NCBI RefSeq assembly: GCF_007625115.1
Contig: NZ_VMNH01000009.1
Span: 62,001 to 126,000 of the forward strand
Length of the DNA stretch: 64,000 bases
Reading direction: 5' to 3'
Origin: Sedimenticola selenatireducens
Lineage (GTDB): Bacteria; Pseudomonadota; Gammaproteobacteria; Chromatiales; Chromatiaceae
Below are positions 42,278-52,820 of the stretch, piece after piece; within the stretch, counting starts at the first letter, position 1; each line of letters opens with the position of its first letter. The notes beneath the pieces were generated by a model. It was not told the origin of the DNA. It saw only the letters and a program-made list of their open reading frames with translations, and ran no database searches. Both the position numbers and the translations under genes were made by a program.

Positions 42278-44597
42278 TATGTGCCTTCTCATTATCAGTA
42301 GCTCCTTCGGTAACAGTGGGTGAATGGGTATCCAGTTTTATCAGCAGGGGTGGCAGGAACAGGAAGTCGATTGCCAGTGCAATCAGGATCGTTATGGCGG
42401 TCAGCAGACCCATGTCAGCATTGATTTTAAAGCTGGATTGAGCGAGTACCATGAATCCACAGACCAGTACCAGTGTGGTGATCCAGAGTGCGCGCCCGAC
42501 ACTGCCAAAGGCATAACGCACGGCAGCTTGGGTATCGGCGTTGCGTTCTCTTCTGGCACGCAGGTATTTGCTTAAGAAATGAACGGTGTCATCAACAACA
42601 ATACCTAGTGTCATTCCGGCCACTACTGAGAGCGCAAGCCCGACCTGTCCATTAATAAAGTACCAGGTACCAAAACCTACCGCTGCCGGGGTCAGGTTTG
42701 GCAGCAGACTGATCAATCCAAACTTCACTGACTTTAACGCAATACCCAATAGCAGGGAGATCAACACCAATGCCAGCGTAATACCGATCAGCATGCTCTT
42801 GATATTTCGCTGCCCAATGTGAGCAAACATTAGAGCAGGGCTGGCGATATCCACTTTATACTCTGCGGCATTCAGTTCAAACCATTTCAGAATACGCTGT
42901 TCTAAAGCGATCTGTTCATTGCTGGTCATGTTATTAAATGTGGCCACCAGTCGGGTGGATGATTTATCCACATTGAGCTGATTATTCAGGTCCAGTCCAT
43001 AGGGTAAGGACATCTCGTAGAGCAATAGGTATTGGGCGGCCAGCTCTTGGCTGTCAGGAAGCTTATACCAGGCGGGATCATCCGCATGCATATTTCGGTT
43101 CAAACGCTTCAAAGTATCAGTCAGCGTGTTGACGTGATCTGTTTCAGGTTGTTCACGCAGCCAGCTACTGAGATCTTCAAGCTTCTGCAAAAATAACGGA
43201 CTATTGATGCCACTCGATTTCCCACTATCAATGGATATTTCCATGGTGGTCATGCCGGAAATGTTTTCTTGCATGAAATCCGTTGCTTGCCTGAAGGGTA
43301 CGGAGGTGTCGAAATACTTTACGAAATCATCATTCAGCTCATTTTTTGGCAGGAACAGGATGATGAAAACCATAATCATGGCGGTCACAGGAAGAAGCCA
43401 TCTTCGGCTCCGTACCACAAAGTCTGCAAAATGCATCATCAGGTCGCCACGTTCTTTATGCGGCTTAACCTTCAGCGGCAGTATGGTAAGCAGGGCAGGA
43501 AATACCGTCACCGAAAAGACAAATGCCAACATCACGCCCAATGCCACCATGTTGCCCAGATCCCTGAAGGGTGGTGAGTCGGAAAAGTTCATACTCAAGA
43601 AACCAATTGCGGTAGTCACACTGGTAAGAAAGATGGGCTGATAATTGATGCGCAAGCTATCAATAATGGCTTGCCGTTTTTCAACGCCATGCCGCATCTC
43701 ATAAAACAGGGTGCTGAGGATGTGGATACAGTCAGCTACCGCGAGTGTGAGGATCATGGTAGGTGCACTGACTGAAGGACCCGTTAAATAAAACCCACTC
43801 CAACCTGCAATACCCATGGTGGATACAATGCTGAAGATGATGATGAGTACAGTTGAAATTGTTCCGGTAATCGTGCGAAGAAAAAGTCCTATAGTCAGTG
43901 CCACAATCAAAAACATAAGTGGGACAAGTGTGGAAAAATCATTTTGGGACGCCTCAGCAAAGCTGGTATTCATCATCACCATACCTGAGAGGTAGACCTC
44001 AACGTCCGGATTGGCTTCAAGGAACTCTGCCTTTAGCTCCCTGACTTTTGCGGTGACCTCGGGTATCTCCTCAACCGGGTTTATCCCGGGAAGTTGTACA
44101 GTGGTGTTGACTATCGCAACGTGGGCTTTGGGTGAGATCAGCTTTTTCAGCAACAGCGGTTCATTGATAGCGATCTGTTTGGCATGATCCAGGGCATCCT
44201 GATTCATCGCCAGGGGATCCAGTGCCAAATCCTCAACAATCAACTCATCGCCGTTTGCATAGCTATGTTGATAGTTGGTGATGGAATCGACTCGGGTTGA
44301 GAAAGGGATTTGCCAGGATGCCTCAGTCAGCGTTCTGATGGCCTCAAGTCGTTCCCGAGTAAAAATCTGCCCATCCTTTGGCGCGACAATGAAGGCCACG
44401 TTATCGCTTTTGTTGTAGATTTTCTGAATGGATTCATAGGCCGTTAGTTGGGGATTTTCTTTACCAAAGAAGACGCGGTAGTCACTCTTAAAAACCAGTT
44501 TCTGTGCGCCCGCGGCGGCGGCAACCACAAAAATCAGGGTCGCTACAATCACCCAGATCGGATGCCGCATGACGAGATGGGTCAGTTTTTGGTGCAT
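42267..44597 (-). CDS. RND-superfamily MMPL-type transporter
   Basis: A 776-aa inner-membrane protein with two halves of similar layout: one N-terminal helix (HPIWVIVATLIFVVAAAAGA), a periplasmic domain, five helices, then a repeat (RSRRWLLPVTAMIMVFIILFLP, domain, five helices). Patterns such as PTMILTLAVADCIHILSTLFYEMRHG and GMTLGIVVDDTVHFLSKYLRARRE hold the acidic membrane residues used for proton coupling. MMPL-type proteins export lipids or hydrophobic compounds. It heads a cluster with LolA-like and barrel genes behind a TetR gene. Confidence 0.88.
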   Translation of the reverse strand: MHQKLTHLVMRHPIWVIVATLIFVVAAAAGAQKLVFKSDYRVFFGKENPQLTAYESIQKIYNKSDNVAFIVAPKDGQIFTRERLEAIRTLTEASWQIPFSTRVDSITNYQHSYANGDELIVEDLALDPLAMNQDALDHAKQIAINEPLLLKKLISPKAHVAIVNTTVQLPGINPVEEIPEVTAKVRELKAEFLEANPDVEVYLSGMVMMNTSFAEASQNDFSTLVPLMFLIVALTIGLFLRTITGTISTVLIIIFSIVSTMGIAGWSGFYLTGPSVSAPTMILTLAVADCIHILSTLFYEMRHGVEKRQAIIDSLRINYQPIFLTSVTTAIGFLSMNFSDSPPFRDLGNMVALGVMLAFVFSVTVFPALLTILPLKVKPHKERGDLMMHFADFVVRSRRWLLPVTAMIMVFIILFLPKNELNDDFVKYFDTSVPFRQATDFMQENISGMTTMEISIDSGKSSGINSPLFLQKLEDLSSWLREQPETDHVNTLTDTLKRLNRNMHADDPAWYKLPDSQELAAQYLLLYEMSLPYGLDLNNQLNVDKSSTRLVATFNNMTSNEQIALEQRILKWFELNAAEYKVDIASPALMFAHIGQRNIKSMLIGITLALVLISLLLGIALKSVKFGLISLLPNLTPAAVGFGTWYFINGQVGLALSVVAGMTLGIVVDDTVHFLSKYLRARRERNADTQAAVRYAFGSVGRALWITTLVLVCGFMVLAQSSFKINADMGLLTAITILIALAIDFLFLPPLLIKLDTHSPTVTEGATDNEKAHNAA

Positions 44598-44746
44598 TTA
44601 TCTATTCTCCATTTATGTTGTGCACCCAACTACGGCACGTTTGCTGGTTGTTGGTTTAATCATGCTATGTTTTTTTAGTCGTATCTGTAACAGAATAAAC
44701 TGGCTATGGGATTATACTGATTATTCATTCCATTGTTTGGTCCTGC

Positions 44747-45493
44747 TCACAATTCGCCTTGTGGATTGCCGACTTGTGCAGACTCTTCTAGAAATATCTC
44801 GTGGGCAATACGTCTAACGCTCTCGCTGTAGTCCGTCTCATGGCTTAATGGATACCACTGCATCCCGTCAAGCAGTAGGTTGGCGTGATTGAACACCTCT
44901 ATCTGGAATGCCAATCCATTCCGGCCACTGCACTTTCCCTCGCTGTTAATCAGCAGTGCTATTGCGCCAAAGCTACCTGCCCAATGCGTGAATACAATTT
45001 GCTGCCTGGACATATGCTTGGGTAATACCAGCTCACCTTTTTCAATCGCTTCATCGACGAGATTGAGCATTGGTCCCATGAGACGGCCCTCTAGCTGGTA
45101 ATGTTCTGTCTGTCTCCGCTCTGAGGTGCGCTCAATCATTGCGGCTGTTTTTGCTGAGACCACCAGCATAAATTGGGTAGGTTGCAGGAGTGCATGCAGC
45201 AGATAGGCATAGAGAATGGCGAGCATTCTCTCTCGGGTTGATCCGTCAAAGGTGATGGCGCGAGAAAACAGATCTGCAAGTACGCTCATCCCTGAATTGC
45301 AGACCCCGGTGAGCAGGTCCTCCCGGCTACTGAAGTGGTTGTAGACGGTGCCTTTAGAGTAGGGAACCTTGGCGACCACCTTATCCATAGTCAGACCGGC
45401 AGTACCGTCAACTTCCATGATCTGTAGGGCAGCCTCAATGAGCTCCATCTCTCTAGCCAGTAGTTGGTTATTGTCTATTAGTCGTGGGCTCAT
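44747..45493 (-). CDS. TetR-family transcriptional regulator
   Basis: A 248-aa repressor with an N-terminal TetR helix-turn-helix (EAALQIMEVDGTAGLTMDKVVAKVPYSKGTVYNHFSSREDLLTGV) and a variable ligand-binding domain. It sits immediately upstream of the RND-LolA-like-barrel genes in the same direction (149 bases to the RND start). Two overlapping near-identical palindromes just upstream of its own start are very likely its operators, so it probably represses itself and the transporter genes until a hydrophobic ligand appears. Confidence 0.9.
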   Translation of the reverse strand: MSPRLIDNNQLLAREMELIEAALQIMEVDGTAGLTMDKVVAKVPYSKGTVYNHFSSREDLLTGVCNSGMSVLADLFSRAITFDGSTRERMLAILYAYLLHALLQPTQFMLVVSAKTAAMIERTSERRQTEHYQLEGRLMGPMLNLVDEAIEKGELVLPKHMSRQQIVFTHWAGSFGAIALLINSEGKCSGRNGLAFQIEVFNHANLLLDGMQWYPLSHETDYSESVRRIAHEIFLEESAQVGNPQGEL

Positions 45494-45501
45494 GTTTATT
45501 G

Positions 45502-45530
45502 TTGACGCTTCGTCATTGACGTTTCGTCAA
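45502..45530. promoter_or_regulatory. Tandem TetR operator
   Basis: Two palindromes overlap by one base: TTGACGCTTCGTCAT (45502-45516) and TTGACGTTTCGTCAA (45516-45530, perfect). Repeat period 14 bases. It begins 9 bases upstream of the TetR start and should overlap its leader or promoter, so the likely action is autorepression. Confidence 0.8.
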
Positions 45531-45599
45531 TAATAAACAAAAGCAAGGGCGAATCAACCCGAAAAAAGGTGTGATTATTGTTTTGCGGGCTGGGGGGGA

Positions 45600-46805
45600 T
45601 CAGAGCTGGCTTGGGCGGCTTGCCAAAATATTGGGCAGACGGTGTTCTACTCCGGCCTCTGGACTATCCGGGATCATTAAGGAGAGAAGCAGCGAAATCA
45701 AAGCCATAGCTGCACCTGAGTAGAATACAAGCGCTGGTGATGCAAGCCAGAGTAATCCAAAGCTGGCTGGTATCACGACTGCAGCAATGTGGTTGATAGA
45801 GAAGCTGACCCCCGCCGTAGAGGCGATATCTTCAGGTGCCGCAATCTTCTGAAAGTAGGTCTTCAGGGCAATAGCCATAGCGAAAAAGAGATGGTCCAGC
45901 ACATACAGGCCTGCTGCGAGTTCAGATTGCTCAACCAACGCATAACCACTGAATACCAGGATCAAACCGGTATATTCTATGAGTAGCGCATTTCGCTCGC
46001 CTATTCTCCCAACCAGTCGACCGATGCGTCTAGCGAACAGGACGTTGAGTGAGGCATTCAGTAGAAACAGTAGGGCAATATCGCTTACCGAATACCCAAA
46101 CTTCTCAACCATCAGAAAGCCGGCAAACACCACGAATATCTGGCGACGAGCACCTGACATAAATGTGAGTGCGTAGTAGAGCCAGTATCTGCGCCGCAAT
46201 ACCATGTGTTTGTGCTGCTCGGTATGTTGCGGAAAGAGTGGGAAGGCTATCCAGGCGATTGTCGCTATGGCTATGGTTATACCGCCTGTCACGAGATAGA
46301 GCCATAGGTAGTCAAGTTGGAGGAGGTCATTGCCGAGCCAGATCAATCCAAAAGTGAGAATGGCGGCGAAAGAGCCCGTGGCAATCAAGCGCCCGAGAGT
46401 CTCGGCAGCGCTACCTTTATCTATCCACTGTAAGGCGAGAGAAGTCTGTAGAGTTTCGTAGTAGTGAAAGCCAATAGACATCAATACGGTGGTCAAATAA
46501 AGTCCGATGATACTTGGAAAGAATCCGGTTAATGCCGTACCAATGCCAAGTAGCAACAATGATATGTACGCCAGCGTTTGCTCGCGAAATAGCAGCAGTA
46601 GAAAGATGACACCAAAGGCCAGAAAGCCAGGAATTTCCCGCAGGCTCTGTAGGATACCCATCTCACGACCTGTAAAACTGGCCATCTCAATGGCAAAGTT
46701 ATTGAGTAGTGCCTGCCAGGCTGCGAAGCTGATCGGTACAGCCGCCGCCATGAGCATTAGAAGTGTCTCGGGGCGTATCCAGCGATGAGTGATGTCTCTT
46801 ATCAT
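45600..46805 (-). CDS. Major facilitator superfamily transporter
   Basis: A 401-aa inner-membrane protein with about 12 hydrophobic segments in two six-helix halves joined by a charged loop (PLFPQHTEQHKHMVLRRR). No substrate signature is recognised. It is divergent from the AraC-family gene at 46875 with only 69 bases between, so that regulator probably controls it. An efflux or uptake role cannot be decided from the sequence. Confidence 0.85.
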   Translation of the reverse strand: MIRDITHRWIRPETLLMLMAAAVPISFAAWQALLNNFAIEMASFTGREMGILQSLREIPGFLAFGVIFLLLLFREQTLAYISLLLLGIGTALTGFFPSIIGLYLTTVLMSIGFHYYETLQTSLALQWIDKGSAAETLGRLIATGSFAAILTFGLIWLGNDLLQLDYLWLYLVTGGITIAIATIAWIAFPLFPQHTEQHKHMVLRRRYWLYYALTFMSGARRQIFVVFAGFLMVEKFGYSVSDIALLFLLNASLNVLFARRIGRLVGRIGERNALLIEYTGLILVFSGYALVEQSELAAGLYVLDHLFFAMAIALKTYFQKIAAPEDIASTAGVSFSINHIAAVVIPASFGLLWLASPALVFYSGAAMALISLLLSLMIPDSPEAGVEHRLPNILASRPSQL

Positions 46806-46874
46806 GGGTCATTCTCGCTCAATTTGGCTTGGCGTGTTACAGTCAAAAAGACAATTACTATAGAGAAATAGACA

Positions 46875-47654
46875 TTGTTACAGCCCTCCACAACAGGACA
46901 GATCATCAATCCCGACTTGCCGGTAGTGTCGATCGCTTTGGATATAGAGCGAGAACAGGGCGCCCCGCATACCCATCCTCGTGCCCAGTTGCTCTACTCT
47001 ATTCAGGGGGTGATGCGGGTAGTGACTTCACTGGGAACCTGGCTGGTTCCTTCCACCCAGGCTGTCTGGATTCCCTCCATGATTGAGCATCAGGTGATTG
47101 CAAACGAAGCGATTGCGCTACGTACTATCTATGTTGATCCGGCCTGGACAGACGGCTTGCCTAATGATTGCTGTGCAATTGCAGTAAGTGAATTGTTGCG
47201 GGCGTTAATACTGCGTGCTGTGAAGATCGGCAATAGCTATCCGCCTGAAGGACCAGAAAGGCGGTTGATGGGCGTTATTCTGGATGAGTTGCGACAGATG
47301 AAACGAGCTCCGCTGCATCTGCCAATGCCCAAGCATGCGCGGGTCAGAAAGGTGATAGATGCACTGATTGCCCATCCTGAAGATTCTCGGACCATTGAGG
47401 CGTGGTCGGCTGTCGTTGGGAGTAGCCCACGAACATTGTCACGACTTTTTTTGAAACAGACCGGGATGAGTTTTGGTGCCTGGCGAAGACGATTACGGCT
47501 GATGGAAGCGATTGACCGATTGGGAAAGGGTGAATCGGTAACCCAGGTTGCCTTTGAACTGGGTTATCAGAGTACCAGTGCCTTTTCGGCAATGTTTCGA
47601 AGTGAGTTAGGTGTTTCACCCAAATGTTATAGCCTGCAAGAGAGTGCTGCTTAG
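46875..47654 (+). CDS. AraC-family transcriptional regulator
   Basis: A 259-aa regulator with an N-terminal cupin-like sensing domain (PHTHPRAQLLYSIQGVMRVVTSLGTWLVPSTQAVWIPSMIEHQV) and a C-terminal double helix-turn-helix (IEAWSAVVGSSPRTLSRLFLKQTGMSFGAWRRRLRLMEAIDRL and VTQVAFELGYQSTSAFSAMFRSELGVSP). The start is TTG 46875, because no ATG occurs until inside the cupin domain and AGAGA precedes the TTG. It is divergent from the MFS gene. Its stop overlaps the convergent spoVR stop by 4 bases (TTAG). Confidence 0.88.
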   Translation: MLQPSTTGQIINPDLPVVSIALDIEREQGAPHTHPRAQLLYSIQGVMRVVTSLGTWLVPSTQAVWIPSMIEHQVIANEAIALRTIYVDPAWTDGLPNDCCAIAVSELLRALILRAVKIGNSYPPEGPERRLMGVILDELRQMKRAPLHLPMPKHARVRKVIDALIAHPEDSRTIEAWSAVVGSSPRTLSRLFLKQTGMSFGAWRRRLRLMEAIDRLGKGESVTQVAFELGYQSTSAFSAMFRSELGVSPKCYSLQESAA

Positions 47655-49231
47655 TCCCGGTCGGCGTCCTCTTTACCTGGCTTTGGACAGCGGTGGGTGA
47701 TGCGCTTCGTTCCATCACTCTCTACCGTTTCAATCTCAACATTGAAACACCACAGGCGGTGCAAGTGTTTGATCACCTCTTCAGTGGTCTCGGAGAGGGG
47801 CCTGTTCTTATCCTGGTAATAGCGAAGAGTCAGCGTTCTGTCGCCCCGATGATCCACGTTGTACACCTGAATATTGGGCTCCCGATTACTGAGGTTGTAT
47901 TGTGCACTCAGTTTTTCTCTGACCCTCTTATAGCCGCCGTCATCATGAATGGCCGAGATACCCAAAGTTTCTTCGCTGTCATCATCCAGTACGGCGAATA
48001 AGCGGAATTCGCGAATCAGTCGAGGGGAAAGATACTGTCCAATGAAACTTTCATCTTTGAAGTTACGCATGGCGAAGTCGAGGGTCTTTTGCCAATCAGT
48101 GTTGGCGATATCAGGGAACCACTGCAGATCCTCATCGGTTGGCTCTTCGCAGATGCGGCGTATATCCATCATCATCTTGAAGCCCAGGGCATAAGGATTG
48201 ATTCCGGAATAGTAGGGGCTGTCAAAGTCCGGCTGTGATATCACGTTAGTGTGCGTGTGAAGAAACTCCATCATGGCGGCATCGTTGATCAATCCCTCGT
48301 CATACATTTGATTCATGATGGTGTAATGCCAGAAGCAGGCCCATCCCTCATTCATCACCTGAGTCTGTCGTTGTGGATAGAAATACTGCGCAATTTTTCT
48401 TACGATACGAATGATTTCACGCTGCCAGGGCTTGAGTAGAGGGGCATTCTTTTCAAGAAAATAGAGAATATTCTCCTGTGGTTCTGGTGGAATGCGTTTG
48501 TTTTCTTTCTCCCTTTTTTCAGGCTCGAAAATATTCAGTTGTCGCCACAGTTCGTTGACATGGTGCTGTAACATGAGTTCTCTGTCAGACTGAATAAGCG
48601 GTTCATCTTCAAGTGTTTCACCTGCCCGTCGTTTGTAGCGGTCTACACCAAAGTTCATCAGGGCGTGACATGAATCCAGAATATCTTCAACCTCTTCTAC
48701 GCCGTACTTTTCTTCGCATTCGGCTACATAGTTCTTCGCGAAGATAAGGTAATCAATGATGGCTTCTGCGTCGGTCCAAATCTTAAAGAGATAGTTGCCC
48801 TTGAAAAAACTGTTATGTCCATAGGCCGCATGCGCTATCACCAATGCCTGCATGGTGAGTGTGTTTTCTTCCATCAGATAGGCAATGCATGGGTTGGAGT
48901 TGATGACAATTTCATAGGCCAGATTCATCTGACCCCGTTTATAGTTTTTTTCCGTTATGACAAACTGCTTGCCAAAGCTCCAATGGTTATATCCAATCGG
49001 CATACCAACTGAGGCGTAGGCATCCATCATCTGTTCACTTGAGATCAATTCCAATTGCACTGGATAGCAATCGAGATGAAAGATATCTTTTGCTATACGC
49101 TCAATCTGTTGGTTGTATTCCTCTATCAGGTCAAAGGTCCAATCTGACTCGGTAGAGATGAGGCGCGTCGACTCTTTATGCGGCCGTGCTTCGGAGCTTT
49201 TGGCAGAAGTTTTTTCTTTTGTTCTACTCAT
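47651..49231 (-). CDS. spoVR: SpoVR-family protein
   Basis: A 526-aa soluble protein of the SpoVR/YcgB family ([95 protein letters not shown]). The molecular function is unknown; in enterobacteria the homologue is a stationary-phase or starvation gene. It overlaps the 3' neighbour yeaH by 4 bases (ATGA) and forms the conserved trio prkA-yeaH-spoVR. Confidence 0.95.
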   Translation of the reverse strand: MSRTKEKTSAKSSEARPHKESTRLISTESDWTFDLIEEYNQQIERIAKDIFHLDCYPVQLELISSEQMMDAYASVGMPIGYNHWSFGKQFVITEKNYKRGQMNLAYEIVINSNPCIAYLMEENTLTMQALVIAHAAYGHNSFFKGNYLFKIWTDAEAIIDYLIFAKNYVAECEEKYGVEEVEDILDSCHALMNFGVDRYKRRAGETLEDEPLIQSDRELMLQHHVNELWRQLNIFEPEKREKENKRIPPEPQENILYFLEKNAPLLKPWQREIIRIVRKIAQYFYPQRQTQVMNEGWACFWHYTIMNQMYDEGLINDAAMMEFLHTHTNVISQPDFDSPYYSGINPYALGFKMMMDIRRICEEPTDEDLQWFPDIANTDWQKTLDFAMRNFKDESFIGQYLSPRLIREFRLFAVLDDDSEETLGISAIHDDGGYKRVREKLSAQYNLSNREPNIQVYNVDHRGDRTLTLRYYQDKNRPLSETTEEVIKHLHRLWCFNVEIETVESDGTKRITHRCPKPGKEDADRD

Positions 49232-50493
49232 GCTTCTTGCCTTTTAAATAGCTCATGAAAAACAGGGTAGATATCACCGGTATCCCTGATCTGTTTCATG
49301 GAGAAGGCTTCAAACATCTCTCCGACTTTTTCATACTCTCGCCAAAGGCCTTGATGTTCCTGATTATGTATCTCCACATAAGCGTAGTACTGAAGATAGG
49401 GCATGATTGAATCAATCATAAGATCCCGGCAGGTGGCGCTATCATCTTCCCAGTTGTCACCGTCACTGGCTTGTGCGGCATAGATGTTCCAGTCTTCCGT
49501 GGGGTAGCGTTCCCGAATAATGTCACGCATCAGTTTTAATGCGCTTGATACGATGGTCCCCCCGGTTTCACGGGAGTAGAAAAACTCTTCTTCATCGACC
49601 TCTTTCGCCGAGGTGTGATGGCGTATAAATACGACATCAGTCTTCTCATAGCTGCGGCTTAGAAACAGATAAAGCAGAATGAAAAAGCGCTTGGCGATAT
49701 CCTTTGTGGCCTGGCTCATGGAGCCTGAGACGTCCATGATGCAAAACATTACCGCCTGTGTGATCGGTTTTGGCTGGGGGATGAACTGATTAAACTTGAG
49801 GTCATAGGTGTCAATAAAGGGGATGGCTTCAATGCGTGAGCGTAATAGAGACAGCTCTTCTCGCAAGCCTTTTATCTTCTCCTCGTTGTGCGGTTTTTTA
49901 TCCAGTTCCTGTTTCAGGACTTCTTCAAGTTCCCTGCAGCGTTTACTGTAGGGTGATGCAATGGCTATCTTGCGACCCTTTGCGCGCCGCATAGTGCGCA
50001 CCAGATTCAAGTTTGATGCAACGCCCGTGTTGGAGAAACCCGATCTGACCAGCGTTTGAGTGGCCTGTGCAGCAACTTTTGTTTTTACCAGATTGGGAAG
50101 GGCGAGTTCTTCGAATAACAAATCGAGATACTCGTCCTTGGAGATCTCGAAGCCGAAGTCATCATCCCCTTCGCCCGAATTGGAGGCCTGACTGCCCCCA
50201 CCGCCTTGATTTGATTTTTCAGGCCGCTTTACCTGATCACCCTCACTGAACTCTTTGTTACCAGGGTGAACATTTTCTTGTATGCCTCCAGAGCCATGAT
50301 GAATGATTGGCTCTTTGACATCCTTGGCGGGGATGTTGATCTTTTCGCCAGACTCAGTATCCGTAATGGATCGTTTACTGATCGCATCAGATACGGATTT
50401 TTTAATCTGCTGTTTGTATCTCCGCATCAATCTTTGACGGTTCACGGCGCTCTTGTTTCGCCCGTCCAGTCTGCGGTCAATGATCATGGCCAT
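49228..50493 (-). CDS. yeaH: YeaH/YhbH-family protein with von Willebrand A-type domain (DUF444)
   Basis: A 421-aa protein opening with a basic segment ([31 protein letters not shown]), a Gly/Ser-rich linker, and a C-terminal metal-dependent adhesion-type domain with MIDAS motif [11 protein letters not shown]. In E. coli YeaH works with the kinase YeaG in nitrogen starvation and stationary phase. It lies between prkA (upstream) and spoVR (downstream, 4-base overlap). Confidence 0.94.
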   Translation of the reverse strand: MAMIIDRRLDGRNKSAVNRQRLMRRYKQQIKKSVSDAISKRSITDTESGEKINIPAKDVKEPIIHHGSGGIQENVHPGNKEFSEGDQVKRPEKSNQGGGGSQASNSGEGDDDFGFEISKDEYLDLLFEELALPNLVKTKVAAQATQTLVRSGFSNTGVASNLNLVRTMRRAKGRKIAIASPYSKRCRELEEVLKQELDKKPHNEEKIKGLREELSLLRSRIEAIPFIDTYDLKFNQFIPQPKPITQAVMFCIMDVSGSMSQATKDIAKRFFILLYLFLSRSYEKTDVVFIRHHTSAKEVDEEEFFYSRETGGTIVSSALKLMRDIIRERYPTEDWNIYAAQASDGDNWEDDSATCRDLMIDSIMPYLQYYAYVEIHNQEHQGLWREYEKVGEMFEAFSMKQIRDTGDIYPVFHELFKRQEA

Positions 50494-50551
50494 AGGTCAC
50501 ATCCTTTATTCATACTCAATCGACTCTCGCTGTTACATCACCTCCTTCATG

Positions 50552-52474
50552 TTAGTTGGCCTTCCGAACACGCAGATACCACTCGGACAGTAATCGAACT
50601 TGCTTGCGCGTGTAGCCTTTGGTCATCATGCGGCTGATGAAGTCCTCATGTTTTTGCTGGTCCTCAGTAGAGGCCTTGGCATTGAAGCTGATAACCGGCA
50701 ATAACTCTTCGGTATTAGAGAACATCTTCTTCTCGATAACGGTGCGCAATTTTTCATAGCTGGTCCAGCTGGGGTTTTTGCCATTGTTATTGGCGCGTGC
50801 GCGTAACACGAAGTTGACGATCTCATTGCGAAAATCTTTCGGATTGGAAATGCCCGCTGGCTTTTCAATTTTCTCCAACTCTTCATTAAGTGCGGAGCGG
50901 TTAAGAAACTCGCCTGTGTCCGGGTCACGAAACTCTTGATCCTGCAGCCAGTAATCAACATAGGTGACATAGCGGTCAAAGATGTTTTGTCCGTACTCTG
51001 AATAGCTTTCGAGATAAGAAGTCTGAATCTCCTTGCCAATAAACTTGATGTATTCGGGAACCAGGTGTCCCTTGATGTATTCCAGATAGCGTTCCTGCAG
51101 CTCTGGCGGGAATTGTTCCTGCATGATCTGTTGTTCTAATACATAGAGTAGATGAACGGGATTGGCTGCAACTTCGGTATTGTCAAAGTTGAAAACTTTG
51201 GAGAGGATCTTGTATGAGAAACGGGTGCTGAGTCCGTTCATGCCTTCATTGACGCCAGCATAGTCCTTATACTCCATAAGGCTTTTGGCCTTGGGGTCAG
51301 TGTCTTTCAGATTTTCTCCGTCATAGACCCGCATCTTGCTCCAGATGTTTGAGTTCTCAGGCTCTTTCAAGCGTGTCAAGACTGCGAATTGGGCCATCAT
51401 TTTGAGTGTGTCCGGTGCGCAGGGTGCTTCTGCCAGACTCGAATGGGTAATCAGCTTTTTATAAATCTCTATCTCTTCAGTGACTCGGAGGCAGTAAGGC
51501 ACCTTGACGATGTTGACGCGATCCAGGAAGGCCTCATTGTTCCTGTTGTTTTTGAAGCTCTGCCATTCTGATTCGTTGGAGTGAGCCAGGATGATACCTT
51601 CGAATGGAATGGCGGATATGCCTTCAGTGCCTTTGTAATTACCCTCTTGTGTTGCCGTAAGTAGGGGATGCAGCACTTTAATCGGTGCCTTGAACATCTC
51701 GACGAATTCAAGCAAGCCCTGATTGGCTTGGCAGAGTCCACCAGAGAAGCTGTAGCAATCTGGATCGTCCTGGGAAAATTCATCCAGCTTTCTAATATCC
51801 ACTTTGCCAGTCAGGCTGGAGATATCCTGATTGTTCTCATCGCCAGGTTCGGTCTTGGCAATACCCGTCTGGCTAAGTCGGCTCGGCCATACTTTTACGA
51901 CCTTGAATTTAGAGATGTCCCCGCCATACTCGCGCAATCGTTTAACCGCCCAGGGGCTGGGTATATGGTCCAGGTAGCGGCGTGATATTCCATAGCGCTC
52001 GAGGATAAGTTCGCCATCTTCGTTGGGGTCGAATAGGCCCAGCGGGCTCTCATTCACAGGAGACCCTTTTAAGGCATAAAAGGGCACTTTCTCCATGAGG
52101 TATTTGAGTTGTTCGGCAAGGGACGACTTGCCGCCACCCACTGGGCCTAACAGGTACAGGATCTGCTTTTTCTCTTCCAGACCCTGGGCTGCGTGACGCA
52201 AGAATGACACTACCGATTCGATAGCATCTTCCATTCCATAGAATCCATTGAAACTTGGGTAGGTCTTGATTACCTTGTTGGAGAAAATGCGGCTGAGGCG
52301 AGGGTCTTTGCTGGTGTCTACTAGATCTGGATCACCGATGGCTATGAGCAGTCTTTCTGCAGCAGAGGCGTATACTGATTTGTCCTCTTTACAGAGATCC
52401 AGATACTCTTCCAGTGTTATTTCCGATTCCTGATTGGCCTCAAATCGACTCTGATAATGGTCAAAAATAGTCAT
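50552..52474 (-). CDS. prkA: PrkA-family serine protein kinase (YeaG)
   Basis: A 640-aa AAA+-related protein kinase with Walker A GPVGGGKSSLAEQL near residue 100, PFEGIILAHSNESEW of the ATPase core and the C-terminal PrkA domain. Start ATG 52474 has GGAGG nine bases upstream; an extended reading to 52519 has no ribosome site. First gene of the prkA-yeaH-spoVR stress cluster, with 59 bases to yeaH. Homologues respond to nutrient starvation; the substrates here are unknown. Confidence 0.95.
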   Translation of the reverse strand: MTIFDHYQSRFEANQESEITLEEYLDLCKEDKSVYASAAERLLIAIGDPDLVDTSKDPRLSRIFSNKVIKTYPSFNGFYGMEDAIESVVSFLRHAAQGLEEKKQILYLLGPVGGGKSSLAEQLKYLMEKVPFYALKGSPVNESPLGLFDPNEDGELILERYGISRRYLDHIPSPWAVKRLREYGGDISKFKVVKVWPSRLSQTGIAKTEPGDENNQDISSLTGKVDIRKLDEFSQDDPDCYSFSGGLCQANQGLLEFVEMFKAPIKVLHPLLTATQEGNYKGTEGISAIPFEGIILAHSNESEWQSFKNNRNNEAFLDRVNIVKVPYCLRVTEEIEIYKKLITHSSLAEAPCAPDTLKMMAQFAVLTRLKEPENSNIWSKMRVYDGENLKDTDPKAKSLMEYKDYAGVNEGMNGLSTRFSYKILSKVFNFDNTEVAANPVHLLYVLEQQIMQEQFPPELQERYLEYIKGHLVPEYIKFIGKEIQTSYLESYSEYGQNIFDRYVTYVDYWLQDQEFRDPDTGEFLNRSALNEELEKIEKPAGISNPKDFRNEIVNFVLRARANNNGKNPSWTSYEKLRTVIEKKMFSNTEELLPVISFNAKASTEDQQKHEDFISRMMTKGYTRKQVRLLSEWYLRVRKAN

Positions 52475-52820
52475 GGAGTCGTCCCTCCTGATAGTGTGAT
52501 ACGGTACCGCCATCCGCATTTACAGCAGTATGGTGTCTGTTTTCTCCTCGCCTAGTCTGTCCGTTATTCGTTATGTTTTTCGGCGCAACCAACATAAAGA
52601 TATACTTCGCTTCAGTTTATGTTGATTTCGTGTAACGCTTATTCGAGAAGCTTAGTTGATGTTTTAGAACTTTGCCGTGAATGTTGTTAAAAAAAAGCGG
52701 CATAATATTTAGTGACAGCATTCAGGCAAAGTTAGTTTCAAATAATTTGAATTGATTATCGTGCAGTATGCCAACAGCGATTTTTCAAATGTTGGGCGAT
52801 AAAAACATGAAGGTGTATCG
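52475..52820. other. Divergent promoter region of prkA and mazG
   Basis: About 346 bases, AT-rich towards mazG, with no gene. It must contain promoters for both divergent genes, but I found no convincing sigma54 (-24/-12) element or other named site. Confidence 0.45.
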
